A stretch of 34,603 nt of DNA from Oscillospiraceae bacterium (GCA_910575695.1 CAJTGJ010000035.1:1-34603); one strand, 5' to 3'; positions 23,748 to 32,221 are shown, counted from the first letter of the stretch. The notes: a model not told the origin generated them from the letters alone. Numbers and translations are program-made.

Positions 23748-23760
23748 TGAACATTCACTA
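23748..23760. promoter_or_regulatory. Second operator-like site before the recombinase
   Basis: TGAACATTCACTA repeats the right part of the palindrome at 23675 (TGAACGTTCACTA) with one change. It lies 52 bp further on and 65 bp before the recombinase start, suiting a second binding site for the same regulator. No clear -35/-10 pair was found between the two sites. Confidence 0.5.
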
Positions 23761-23825
23761 ACTTTGGAATAACCTTCTTTCTATTCGGAAAACTATCTGC
23801 ATCGAATACAAAGGAGATTATTGCC

Positions 23826-24686
23826 ATGTTCAGCCAGGAAGCAGCTTTCACAATTACCGCCGACCACATTTCCCAATATGCGGCGCACCTCCAGGAACAA
23901 GAGAGAGCCAAGAACACTGTAAAGAAATATGTTCATGACCTTAACGATTTCATGTTGTTTCTGAATGGGAAAGCCGTCACAAAGGTGGCCGTGATTGCGT
24001 GGAAAGAGCATCTGGCTGATACCTATACCCCAGCCACAGTCAATTCCATGCTGGCAGCGGTCAACAGTTTTTTCCAGTTCATGGACTGGCCGAAGCTGTC
24101 TGTCAGGCCGCTGAAAGTACAGCGTCCCCTTTTCTGTGATGAAAGCCGGGAAATGACCCGCGCTGAATATGTCCGTTTGGTGAACGCGGCCCAGCGGCAG
24201 GGAAATGAACGGCTGTCCCTGCTCCTTCAAACAATTTGCGCCACAGGCATCCGGGTATCAGAACTCCGATTTATCACCGTGGACGCTGTGACCCTGGGCC
24301 GTACAGTGGTCACGAACAAGGGAAAACGGCGAACTGTCTTTCTGCCTGGGAAGCTGTGCGGGCTGCTGAAAAAGTATCTGAAAAAACAAAAAATCACCGA
24401 CGGATCGGTGTTTGTGACGCGGACGGGCAAACCCCTTGACCGCTCCAATATCTGGCGGGATATGAAGGCTCTGTGTGAAAGCGCCGGGGTTGAGCCAGAC
24501 AAGGTGTTCCCCCACAACCTGCGGCATCTGTTCGCCCGGACGTATTACTCGCTGGAAAAGGATTTGTCCCGGCTGGCGGATATTCTGGGCCATTCCAATG
24601 TCAGCACCACCCGCATTTATACCGCAGAGAGCGGTTTTGTTCACGCCCGACAGATGGAGCGGCTTGGGCTGATCCTTACAACATAA
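23826..24686 (+). CDS. XerC/D-like tyrosine recombinase, probable invertase of the promoter switch
   Basis: A 286-residue tyrosine recombinase with an N-terminal SAM-like domain (about 10-95: ISQYAAHLQEQERAKNTVKKY) and a complete catalytic set: Arg143 in ATGIRVSELR, Lys in NKGKRRT (165 or 167), His230 and Arg233 in HNLRH, His256 in LGHSNVS, and the nucleophile Tyr265 in TTRIYT. It is a small, plain enzyme like the invertases of phase-variable promoters, not a large phage integrase. ATG 23826 has AAAGGAG upstream. Its last codons and stop lie inside the left inverted repeat of the adjacent 196-bp segment, so the enzyme and its target are directly joined. Two TetR operator-like sites precede it. 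Confidence 0.92.
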   Translation: MFSQEAAFTITADHISQYAAHLQEQERAKNTVKKYVHDLNDFMLFLNGKAVTKVAVIAWKEHLADTYTPATVNSMLAAVNSFFQFMDWPKLSVRPLKVQRPLFCDESREMTRAEYVRLVNAAQRQGNERLSLLLQTICATGIRVSELRFITVDAVTLGRTVVTNKGKRRTVFLPGKLCGLLKKYLKKQKITDGSVFVTRTGKPLDRSNIWRDMKALCESAGVEPDKVFPHNLRHLFARTYYSLEKDLSRLADILGHSNVSTTRIYTAESGFVHARQMERLGLILTT

Positions 24687-24701
24687 TTTTTGTTATGTTG
24701 T
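24678..24701 (+). repeat. Left inverted repeat (IRL) of the invertible segment
   Basis: 24 bp pairing with 24898-24921 in inverted orientation, with one mismatch and 18 bases (24684-24701) identical. The repeat is itself ACAACATAA, a 6-bp centre TTTTTG, and TTATGTTGT: 9-bp inverted arms around an asymmetric spacer, the core-site form of tyrosine recombinases. It covers the last two codons and the stop of the recombinase gene. Confidence 0.9.
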
Positions 24702-24897
24702 TGTTTAGACCGCAACAGGTCAATATACATATCGCATTATACAGGAAAAACGGCTTTCTGACAAGTCCTTTTACAACTTAGGCATGAAGAAACTGACGGG
24801 ATGCTCTCTATATTTATCTCGCCTGTCTTTTTTGCGCCTTTTTTTAGATTCTCTGCGTCCTTACAGTGAAATTGGGGCAGTTGGGCTTCACTCTAAT
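24702..24897. other. Predicted invertible promoter segment (invertron), shown in OFF orientation
   Basis: This 196-bp gene-free, AT-rich segment lies between IRL and IRR. Its one good promoter (24736-24764) points left, into the 3' end of the recombinase gene. Recombination between the inverted repeats would turn it to point right and place its start site about 90 bp in front of the diguanylate cyclase gene. T-runs at about 24827-24846 could stop plus-strand read-through in this orientation. An AGTGAA/TTCACT inverted pair (24865-24892) is also present. Inversion is inferred from structure; no reads were seen. Confidence 0.82.
24736..24764 (-). promoter_or_regulatory. Promoter inside the invertible segment
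   Basis: On the minus strand TTGTCA (24759-24764) is followed after 17 bp by TATAAT (24736-24741): 11 of 12 consensus positions and ideal spacing. The start of transcription would be near 24729. As drawn it makes an RNA antisense to the end of the recombinase gene. After inversion the -10 box would be at about 24858-24863 on the plus strand. Confidence 0.88.
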
Positions 24898-24921
24898 ACA
24901 ACATAACAAAAATTAAGTTGT
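24898..24921 (-). repeat. Right inverted repeat (IRR) of the invertible segment
   Basis: The mate of IRL. Read on the minus strand it is ACAACTTAA, spacer TTTTTG, TTATGTTGT, differing from IRL at one base. The spacer has the opposite orientation to that in IRL, which predicts inversion and not deletion. It ends 40 bp before the diguanylate cyclase start codon and would lie in the 5' leader of the ON transcript. Confidence 0.9.
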
Positions 24922-24961
24922 TAATAGGCAGCTTGAGTTAAATATGGTGAGGGATATGAGT

Positions 24962-25900
24962 ATGGAAAAAATATTGATCGTGGACGACAGCATTGTGCAG
25001 GCAGCACAGCTAAAGTCAATTATAGAAGATGAGTATGATATTACCGTCGCACAAACTGCGGAGGACGGGCTGCGTTTAGTGAGCGAGGGGGATTTTTCCC
25101 TCATTCTGCTGGATGTCGTGATGCCTGGAATGGACGGTTTTACGCTGCTGAAAATGTTGCAGGAGCAAATCGTGACTCAAAGCATCCCGGTCATCTTGAT
25201 TACCAGCCTTGCAGATGTGACGAATGAGCAGCGTGGACTTGTTTTAGGAGCCGTGGATTATATTACAAAGCCATACATTCCCCTGATCGTTAAGGCAAGG
25301 GTCAACACACATATCAAACTTTACAAATATCGCAGACAGATTGAGCAGCAATCCATGACCGACCAACTGACAGGAATTGCCAACCGGCGTCGGTATGAAC
25401 AATATAGCGCGACAAAATGGAGAGAAGCGATCCGCCTGCACGTTCCGTTCTCTATCTGTATGTTTGATATTGACCGCTTCAAAGTGTATAACGATACCTT
25501 TGGCCATCCTGCCGGAGATAAGGTGATCGCTTCCGTTGCTCAGACAGCGGCGTCCTATTTGAAACGCAGTACGGATTTTCTTGCCCGCTATGGCGGCGAG
25601 GAATTTGTGGCATTGTCCCTGGGCGACAGTTCGCAGCAGATTTTTGAACACTTGAAGAAAATCCGACAGGCAGTAGAAAACCTGCACATCCCCCATGATC
25701 CGTCTGTGGCTGAATGGGTCACGGTCAGTGTCGGAGGGGTCACGATTGTTCCTGATACGGAAAGCGCCTATGATTTTTACTTAAAAATCGCGGACACCAT
25801 GCTGTACGATGCAAAGAAAAACGGCCGGAACCGGGTCGTTTGGGCCGATGAACGGATGCGCCCGATGTGGGAAAAGCTCTGTGTTCTTCAACAAAACTGA
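24962..25900 (+). CDS. Response-regulator diguanylate cyclase (REC-GGDEF)
   Basis: A 312-residue protein that would make c-di-GMP from two GTP. REC domain (about 2-118): acidic Asp8/Asp9, phospho-acceptor Asp51 in LLDVVMPGMDG, Thr81 and Lys103. GGDEF domain (about 132-297): FDIDRFKVYNDTFGHPAGD, the active-site loop GGEEF at 211-215, and an inhibitory I-site RSTD at 202-205, five residues before it, so product feedback is expected. ATG 24962 is chosen because GGTGAGGG lies eight bases upstream; ATGs at 24944 and 24956 fit worse. It is the first gene after the invertible promoter and leads the PilZ-adhesin-sortase series. No partner histidine kinase is in the window, so the phosphate source is unknown. 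Confidence 0.95.
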   Translation: MEKILIVDDSIVQAAQLKSIIEDEYDITVAQTAEDGLRLVSEGDFSLILLDVVMPGMDGFTLLKMLQEQIVTQSIPVILITSLADVTNEQRGLVLGAVDYITKPYIPLIVKARVNTHIKLYKYRRQIEQQSMTDQLTGIANRRRYEQYSATKWREAIRLHVPFSICMFDIDRFKVYNDTFGHPAGDKVIASVAQTAASYLKRSTDFLARYGGEEFVALSLGDSSQQIFEHLKKIRQAVENLHIPHDPSVAEWVTVSVGGVTIVPDTESAYDFYLKIADTMLYDAKKNGRNRVVWADERMRPMWEKLCVLQQN

Positions 25901-25923
25901 TAATATGAGGCAGGAGGGGACGC

Positions 25924-26619
25924 ATGAAATTATTTGACATTTGGAGAAAGCGGGCAGAAGAAACACCGGCCCAGAAAAACGAAAAGGCTGCTGAGGAAGA
26001 ATCGCTGGACATTTATTCCGGGATGCGGGTCGAAGTAACGACAGATGCAGGACAGATACTCTTTGTGGCAAAGCTGATGGGCCTACATGGAAAAAAAGCG
26101 GAGCTGCACCAGTATTCAGAATGCGAGATTGTCAAGGATGTTGAAACCATCCATGCCAGGATCAGAGGATATAGCGACTATGAGCGCAAAGCGGTCTATA
26201 TGGAGGGCATAATTACACCCGGCCCCAAGCATATATGGCAAGTGGAGGAGCTGACCATCGTCCGCGTGGGAAATGACCGTGCCTTTTTCCGCCTGACCAC
26301 AAACCTTGATGCCACCGCCACCATGTTCAGCGGATTGGCAATGGGAGAAAAGCCCTGCAAGCTGCTGAATATCAGTGTGGGCGGGGCCAGCGTCAGCTCG
26401 GAGTACAGATACCACGAGGGAGACAAATTTCTGCTGAAGGTCAGGCTGTTGGAGGACAGGCCGGAATCGGCCATGTTCAGCCAAATCGTGCGCGTTGTAG
26501 AAAAGGACGAGGGAAAATTCGAGTACGGGTGCCGATTTTTGGAATTGACCGAAGTCGATCAGGAACAAATAACACGGAATATTTTTGCAGCCCAGCGCCA
26601 AAAAAGGGGACGTTCCTAA
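25924..26619 (+). CDS. PilZ-domain c-di-GMP receptor (YcgR-like)
   Basis: A 231-residue soluble protein. An N-terminal beta domain (about 30-110, GMRVEVTTDAGQILFVAKLMG) of the YcgR type is followed by a PilZ domain with both c-di-GMP motifs: RxxxR as Arg119-Ala-Phe-Phe-Arg123 and NxSxxG as NISVGG at 149-154. It should therefore sense the product of the cyclase encoded 23 bp upstream. GGAGGGG precedes ATG 25924. The target is unknown; it may regulate adhesin export, the wall enzymes, or motility of the host. The adhesin gene starts 31 bp after its stop. Confidence 0.92.
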   Translation: MKLFDIWRKRAEETPAQKNEKAAEEESLDIYSGMRVEVTTDAGQILFVAKLMGLHGKKAELHQYSECEIVKDVETIHARIRGYSDYERKAVYMEGIITPGPKHIWQVEELTIVRVGNDRAFFRLTTNLDATATMFSGLAMGEKPCKLLNISVGGASVSSEYRYHEGDKFLLKVRLLEDRPESAMFSQIVRVVEKDEGKFEYGCRFLELTEVDQEQITRNIFAAQRQKRGRS

Positions 26620-26650
26620 ACATTCGTGAAAACATAAAGGAGAGTAGAAA

Positions 26651-29600
26651 ATGAGTATGTTCTATCGCCATAATCGCGGCGGCAAGCGGCTCCAAAGAAA
26701 ACCAAAGTCTGAAAACAATTCAGGAGCACGGCTTGCCGCGCTCCTTTTGTGCTTGTCCATGCTGATGGGCTTCCTCCCCGCGCTGGCATCTGCGGCAGAC
26801 GATGAGGAAAAACTTTCCAGCATTGTGACGTTTGACAGCATTACCCTTCACTACGCTGGTGCTGGCGGTCAGCCAGAGGGGACGGCTATTCAAGATGGCA
26901 CTCTGCTTGAAAAAGATAAACAGTTGGTATTGCGCTATACATACAATATCACGCCCGAACAATGTGCCAAAATTGCCGCAGAAACGAACTACTACCTGGA
27001 AGTTTCGCCGCATTTGGTTCTGCCTAATTTGAGGGATGGATCAGAAGTGACCATTGAAACAGAGAATGGCCCAGTACCGTTTGGAAAAATCTATTCAGAC
27101 GGCAGTAGGGCCTGGGTTACATTTTACGCAAAATCAGACAGCCCTGATACAGTTTTGTCAGAGTATGGTGAACTCAACAACGCTTTTTTCTATTTGAATT
27201 GCAACCGGGCAGATCAAGTTCCTACGGGAGAAAGTCCCATAGAGGGGAACAGCAACCTCTATGCGATGAAATTTGAAAATAGCAAGCAAATCACTTTCGG
27301 CTATGCGGAAAATGAGCCGGTGACGGCAAAAGCGCAGATTAACAAAGGCGGCGCGTTGCAGGATAAGACAATTACCTGGACAATCAACTATACCCCGTGG
27401 CAGAACCCTGCCGGGGACGATGGTGTTGACCTGGACACCCCCTTTGAGCTGCGGGACACCATTGATACCTCTTTGCACAGCTATGTACCCAACAGCGTGA
27501 CAATCGGCGGATCGCCCGTGTCTGCCTATACTTCCCGCGATGAAATCCAGGGCAATGAGGACGCATATGTGATTGTGGAAACGCCAGAGAACGGCAGCAA
27601 CACTGTTTTGACCTTTGGCGGCACAAAATTCAACGCAGGAGAAGCAACCCAGGGGAACCCGGCAACGCCGCTGACGATTGCCTATCAGACCTCTATCAAC
27701 GATGATCTTCTCCTGCCAGGAGGCACAGGCGGTAAGAAAGTAACAAACGCCGCCGACTTGTTTGCCGGTGAAAATGACGTGTTCAATAGTTTGAATATCA
27801 CCAGCAGTAGCACCGTTCCCATTCCTCAACCCACATGGGTGACAAAGGAAGGACACACGACCCGTGATCCCGGTAATGGCTCCACTACTGATTGGACGGT
27901 CACATTCCAGCCGAATGGCTTTACATTCACCGAGGACAACGGCCTGACCCTCCATGACCAGCTTCCCGAAGGGAGCGAGCCGGTAAGGGGTTCGCTGAAA
28001 GTAAATGGAACACAGACGAGCGTCACAGTTGGTGCCGACAACAGCTTCACGGTCTCTCCAATCGTGCCGGATGGGAATGCTGCTGTTAAAATTACCTATC
28101 AGACCCATGTGCCAGAAGATATGTACGACAGCGGAACAAGCCTGGGCAGCAATATCGCATGGTTTACGTTCCAGTATGGCGATCAGGAATATACGACACC
28201 CGAAGCCAAAAAAGATATTGGCAGCGGGGACGGCAGCGGAACCCCCGGCACGGCCACGCTGGTAAAGACAAATAAGGGCTATAACGCGGCAACCCGGACG
28301 ATTGAATGGACGGTGACGATCAATCCTCACAAGGCCAATCTCAAAAGCGGCACTTTTACCGATGATTTGGGGGCCGTTGGCCCTCGGTGTGCTGCTGGGC
28401 ATACAAGCGGGCTGGAATTGATGGACAGTATAGATGATATTACCATCAAAATCGACGGCAATGCCCCCACAGACGATGAAAAAGCGCTTATAGCTTTACA
28501 ATATAGCCAGCAGGAACTTACTATCGAAGTTGGCGAAATCGGCGCAAATACAATCACCCTCACCTACACCACAAAGGTATGTGACCCCTGTATATTTGCG
28601 AATAACACAGCAAGAACAGCGTTCAAAAACACCATATCGACAAGTGATATGCTAATCGGAAGTCAGGCCACTACGGGCCGCACCGCCAGCGCCGACAGTA
28701 CGGCCAATGTCAGCGCCACAGTCTTGACCAAAAAAGCGCCGGTCTATGATTACGCCAGCGGCACCATGAAATGGACGGTAGAAGTAGACGCAGCGGGGCT
28801 GTCTATGGCCAATGTGGTCTTAACGGATGATTTGCCAGCGGGATTGACTTATGTGGAGGACTCCCTCGCAACCGACCCAACAATTACGGACGCATCAGCG
28901 AGTGCGACAGGGCAAAAGCTGACCATCAATTTAGGTACGGTCACGGAAAAAACTATAATCACATTTGACACGAAAGTTGACCCGGAAACTTTAGGCTTTA
29001 GTGGAGATAAGCCGGTTACAGTGGCAAACACCATTCACATGAACGGTAGTGCGGACGGAGTTGAGTTTGCCGAAGTTTCCCACAGCGTCCAGCAGAACTT
29101 CTCCAATCACGGCCTCGTCAAGAGCAGCAAAGTGGATAACGGCCAGGAGCTAATTCAGTATGAGGTGCTGATTAACCCCTTTGGCCTTGCGCTCCCGGGA
29201 AATCCCTCCCTTGAGGACACGTTGGACAAACGGCTCCAACTGGACACTGATACGTTGCTTTTCTACAAAGCGACCCTGACTGGAACAACGGCGTCAAATA
29301 AAGATCAGAAACCCGGATATGCGAAAGCTGGAACCGGCGAACCGTTGAAAGTCGCCAGCTTTGACCCGAACACAAACAGATTTACCGTACAACTTCCGAT
29401 TGATGCCGATAGCCGGGATGCTTATGTTCTGACCTATACGGCGGATATTATTGACCATCAGGCGGGCGGTTACAGTAACAGCGTCCGTTTTGATGGCGGC
29501 TCTGTTCTGCTGGGCGGCAACAAAAACAACAGCGCCGCCGTTAGCGGCGGCGGTGGCGGTGGCGGCGGTGGCGTCGCCGCGCGGAAAGCTGTCATTACCA

Positions 29601-30991
29601 TTGCCAAGTCGGATAGTGAAAATCAAACGCCCCTTGAAGGAGTGTCCTTTACTTTGTATCAATGGGACAGCGACAGTAATACGCGGGGCCTGCCCTTCGC
29701 CCAAGGGAAAACTGACGCCCAAGGAAAACTGTCGTTCAAGGTAAAGCCCAATGCGGTCTATGAATTGGTGGAAACCGAAAGTGTTCCCGGTTATGGGAGT
29801 GCCTTTGGCTGGAACGACCTCCCCGATGGCGTGACCGCAACAGACGCGGGCCTTTTGGTCACAGCGGGAGCGGCAAAATCGGAGCTGACACTGAAATTGA
29901 CCAATGAGGCCCATACAACCGACCTTGTGTTCCGGCTGGTCAATGAATCCGGCATCCCGATGACGGGTGAAAAAGTGCAGATATTTACGTCCGATCCCAC
30001 GGGGAAACCTGATTTGGCTCCTGTCAAGGAAGTAACCGTTTCCTCTGATGGAACAGTTAAATTTTCAGGAATACGCCGCGGAGCAGCATACTATGTCCGG
30101 CGGCCTGATGGTGGAGTAATGCCTGTAAACGTGCCCGCCCAGGTTAATGACGAACCAACGGTGACTTTGCCGGATGGTACATCGGCAACACTTACGGCAA
30201 ATTATCAGGTTACAGACACCTCAACAACAGATCAGTGGACATTGACCGTCAATAAAGTAATCAGCGGCGGCACAACCCCTCTGCCTGGGGCGACCATTGG
30301 GCTTTATGCGGACGCAGCTTGCCAGACCTTGATTAAAACGGGCGTGAGTGACCAGGACGGAACCGTTATTTTTTCGGGGTTGATAAAAGGTCAAAGCTAC
30401 TGGCTGAAAGAAACCGCAGCGCCTACCGGCTATAAACTGGACACTACGACATACGAAGGTAACGAAACAAATTCCACAGTAACGATTGCGAATACTCCCA
30501 ACAATTCCGGCAACACTGGTACCCCCGGCACTCCCGGCACCCCTGGCACTCCCGACACCCCTGGCACTCCCGGCGAACCCGGCACCCCCGGCGAACCCGG
30601 CGCTCCCAACGAACCGGGCACCCCCAGCGAACCGGGCACTCCCGGCGAACCGGGCACTCCCGGCGAACCGGGCACCCCCGGCGAACCGGGCACCCCCGGC
30701 GAACCGGGCACTCCCGGCGAACCTGGCACTCCCGGCGAACCCGGCACCCCCGGCGAACCGGGCACCCCCGGCGAACCCGGTACTCCCAGTGAACCCGGCA
30801 CTCCAAATGAACCAAGCACCCCTGTGAATCCCGGAAATGGAGGCAGCAATAATTCCACCAATAACCCCAATATTCCGCAAACGGGAGATTATACGCAACT
30901 TTTAATTGTGGTCACATTGGTATCAGGAATTTTACTGGCAGTCATGACAATATATCGGAGACTTATGGTAAAACGGCGTGGACAGAAGTAA
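26651..30991 (+). CDS. Large wall-anchored adhesin with tandem beta domains, CnaB domains and a collagen-like stalk
   Basis: A 1446-residue surface protein. The signal peptide has a long basic start and [21 protein letters not shown], with cleavage near residue 48. Residues about 60-960 hold repeated beta-sandwich units, each marked by a W.V/I.. strand and a LxDxLP-type turn (TWTINYTPW at about 242, DWTVTFQPN at 415, EWTVTINPH at 551, KWTVEVDAA at 706, QYEVLINPF at 835), like fimbrial isopeptide-forming or DUF11-type domains. After a Gly-rich linker (about 966) come CnaB/SpaA-like domains at about 978-1045, 1090-1150 and 1195-1270 (KETAAPTGY supplies the typical Glu). A (G-x-P)n stalk spans 1290-1391, then the sorting signal IPQTG at 1408-1412, a membrane helix and a KRR end. 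The sortase gene overlaps its end. Confidence 0.93.
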   Translation: MSMFYRHNRGGKRLQRKPKSENNSGARLAALLLCLSMLMGFLPALASAADDEEKLSSIVTFDSITLHYAGAGGQPEGTAIQDGTLLEKDKQLVLRYTYNITPEQCAKIAAETNYYLEVSPHLVLPNLRDGSEVTIETENGPVPFGKIYSDGSRAWVTFYAKSDSPDTVLSEYGELNNAFFYLNCNRADQVPTGESPIEGNSNLYAMKFENSKQITFGYAENEPVTAKAQINKGGALQDKTITWTINYTPWQNPAGDDGVDLDTPFELRDTIDTSLHSYVPNSVTIGGSPVSAYTSRDEIQGNEDAYVIVETPENGSNTVLTFGGTKFNAGEATQGNPATPLTIAYQTSINDDLLLPGGTGGKKVTNAADLFAGENDVFNSLNITSSSTVPIPQPTWVTKEGHTTRDPGNGSTTDWTVTFQPNGFTFTEDNGLTLHDQLPEGSEPVRGSLKVNGTQTSVTVGADNSFTVSPIVPDGNAAVKITYQTHVPEDMYDSGTSLGSNIAWFTFQYGDQEYTTPEAKKDIGSGDGSGTPGTATLVKTNKGYNAATRTIEWTVTINPHKANLKSGTFTDDLGAVGPRCAAGHTSGLELMDSIDDITIKIDGNAPTDDEKALIALQYSQQELTIEVGEIGANTITLTYTTKVCDPCIFANNTARTAFKNTISTSDMLIGSQATTGRTASADSTANVSATVLTKKAPVYDYASGTMKWTVEVDAAGLSMANVVLTDDLPAGLTYVEDSLATDPTITDASASATGQKLTINLGTVTEKTIITFDTKVDPETLGFSGDKPVTVANTIHMNGSADGVEFAEVSHSVQQNFSNHGLVKSSKVDNGQELIQYEVLINPFGLALPGNPSLEDTLDKRLQLDTDTLLFYKATLTGTTASNKDQKPGYAKAGTGEPLKVASFDPNTNRFTVQLPIDADSRDAYVLTYTADIIDHQAGGYSNSVRFDGGSVLLGGNKNNSAAVSGGGGGGGGGVAARKAVITIAKSDSENQTPLEGVSFTLYQWDSDSNTRGLPFAQGKTDAQGKLSFKVKPNAVYELVETESVPGYGSAFGWNDLPDGVTATDAGLLVTAGAAKSELTLKLTNEAHTTDLVFRLVNESGIPMTGEKVQIFTSDPTGKPDLAPVKEVTVSSDGTVKFSGIRRGAAYYVRRPDGGVMPVNVPAQVNDEPTVTLPDGTSATLTANYQVTDTSTTDQWTLTVNKVISGGTTPLPGATIGLYADAACQTLIKTGVSDQDGTVIFSGLIKGQSYWLKETAAPTGYKLDTTTYEGNETNSTVTIANTPNNSGNTGTPGTPGTPGTPDTPGTPGEPGTPGEPGAPNEPGTPSEPGTPGEPGTPGEPGTPGEPGTPGEPGTPGEPGTPGEPGTPGEPGTPGEPGTPSEPGTPNEPSTPVNPGNGGSNNSTNNPNIPQTGDYTQLLIVVTLVSGILLAVMTIYRRLMVKRRGQK
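30518..30823 (+). repeat. Collagen-like Gly-x-Pro repeat region in the adhesin
   Basis: 34 tripeptides, mostly GTP-GEP pairs (18-bp DNA unit GGCACTCCCGGCGAACCG), with a few D, N and S in place of Gly. They form a Pro-rich stalk between the last CnaB domain and the sorting signal, long enough to cross the cell wall. Near-identical DNA units make length change by slippage likely. Confidence 0.92.
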
Positions 30992-31784
30992 GATATTTCG
31001 CTTTTTCTATTGTTTCATCCTGATCGTCTTTATAGCTTCCAGCATAATCCTGGCTGTTCGATTGGTGGAACTTCAGCACGGAAAAGAGTTTTATGAGCAA
31101 ATTGGAGGAACGGGGAACGCCATATCCCCCGTTCCTATCAGCCCGAAACCATCCATGTCCGTCAAATACGCAGAAGCAGACAAGCAGGAACATGAAACCG
31201 TAACAACAGAATTGCCGGAACTTTCAATGCGTCTTTTAGAATTTGCTGACGATTACCCCGGCGCTGTTGTGTGGCTTCAAATCCCGGATACCTCTGTGGA
31301 TTATCCCGTAATGCTTGGCGCAGATAATCAGTTTTACTTGAACCATCTGCCTGACGGGAGCAAAAATGCCCTTGGCAGTCTGTTTCTTGATTATCGCACG
31401 AACGAGGACAGTAATCACCTGATTATCTATGGACATAACGGATCGGGTGGAAAAATGTTCGGCCTGCTGAAACGGTATGAATCACAGGACTATTGGGGAG
31501 AGCATCCGGCACTAACCGTAGCCACGTCAGACTCCGTATATATCTGCCCGATTTTTTCGGTGCGGCGGGTAGAGGCAGACAGTGACGCTTACAATCTGGA
31601 GTTTGAGGACAATGATAGCCTGGTAAGCTACATGAATCAGGCCGCGTCAGAATCGCTATATCAGATTGATATTGATTTTGCGGATGCGGCAAAGGTGATC
31701 ACTTTATCCACTTGTACTGGCTGGCACAATCAGCGATTTATCGTGCAGGCGGTATTGCAAGAAGGACAAGAGATACTGCCGTAA
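30978..31784 (+). CDS. Class B sortase
   Basis: A 268-residue sortase, probably dedicated to the adhesin beside it. An N-terminal membrane helix (about 8-30) and a stem lead to the sortase fold with catalytic His153 in IIYGHNG, Cys246 in ITLSTCTGW and Arg253 in NQRF. The spacing, and a long helix insert before the Cys strand, fit class B. It would cleave the IPQTG motif of the adhesin between Thr and Gly and join it to peptidoglycan. The start is GTG 30978, 14 bp inside the adhesin gene, with only a weak ribosome binding site, so it depends on coupled translation. A strong terminator follows about 90 bp after its stop. Confidence 0.93.
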   Translation: MDRSKIFRFFYCFILIVFIASSIILAVRLVELQHGKEFYEQIGGTGNAISPVPISPKPSMSVKYAEADKQEHETVTTELPELSMRLLEFADDYPGAVVWLQIPDTSVDYPVMLGADNQFYLNHLPDGSKNALGSLFLDYRTNEDSNHLIIYGHNGSGGKMFGLLKRYESQDYWGEHPALTVATSDSVYICPIFSVRRVEADSDAYNLEFEDNDSLVSYMNQAASESLYQIDIDFADAAKVITLSTCTGWHNQRFIVQAVLQEGQEILP

Positions 31785-31874
31785 AATTTGAAAAGCTATA
31801 TATAGTAAACGACCATCAATTATATACATATATAACCCCCAACTTCGTTTTTGTATTTGGATACTTGCTATATT

Positions 31875-31920
31875 AAGGCGTCAAGGGAGCTGCGACCGCC
31901 CCCTTGACGCCTTTATTTTT
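31875..31920 (+). terminator. Strong terminator closing the adhesin-sortase operon
   Basis: A perfect 13-bp stem (AAGGCGTCAAGGG at 31875-31887 with 31901-31913), a 13-nt loop and the T-rich tail TATTTTTTAT. It marks the end of the phase-variable operon. Confidence 0.9.
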
Positions 31921-32221
31921 TATAATTTTGGCAGGTGATAGCCGATGGTTTGGCCTTTTGCGCAGCCAGACGACGGGTCTGTTTGGCAGCACGGACAAGC
32001 CCCTCCCTTATTTTTTTCGCAAAAAGCGCGGATGACCGCAAGGTTGTCCGCGCCTCTTTTTTCCATCGGCAGCCTTTTACAAAGTCCCCTATCAAATCAT
32101 AGGGAATTTTGTAAAGAGCTGTCGGAACGTGTCTATGAAATTTTCCTGAAATGTCCCGTGCCCGAACGGAATCGAAAAATTCTACATTTTGACGGAAAAT
32201 GGCCCCGGTGCCGTGGCCCGC
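31921..32221. other. Gene-free spacer with two further hairpins
   Basis: No credible gene is seen in this stretch. A hairpin GCGCGGA/TCCGCGC with an inner ACC/GGT pair (32026-32053) is followed by CTCTTTTTT and should be a terminator on the plus strand, as if a lost gene had ended here. A second long hairpin pairs TTTACAAA (32076-32083) with TTTGTAAA (32108-32115) and CCCTAT with ATAGGG inside it. It leads to the stem that covers the next ribosome binding site. Confidence 0.6.

Noticed and set aside
23641..23825. A clear promoter for the recombinase
   Set aside because: No -35/-10 pair of acceptable quality and spacing could be found between the two operator-like sites and the start codon.
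24700..24729. Plus-strand promoter TTGTTT, 17 bp, TATACA inside the invertible segment
   Set aside because: Only three of six and four of six matches, and the much better promoter on the minus strand overlaps the region.
24922..24961. c-di-GMP riboswitch in the leader of the cyclase or adhesin genes
   Set aside because: No sequence resembling a c-di-GMP-I or -II aptamer was seen in this leader or in the gap at 26620-26650.
30518..30823. Regular short repeats, at first sight CRISPR-like
   Set aside because: Units are contiguous 18-bp coding triplet repeats without spacers.
30221..30898. Long minus-strand frames rich in Gly, Ala, Val and Pro
   Set aside because: They are the reverse of the Gly-x-Pro repeat of the adhesin; a repeat of 18 bp is open in several frames.
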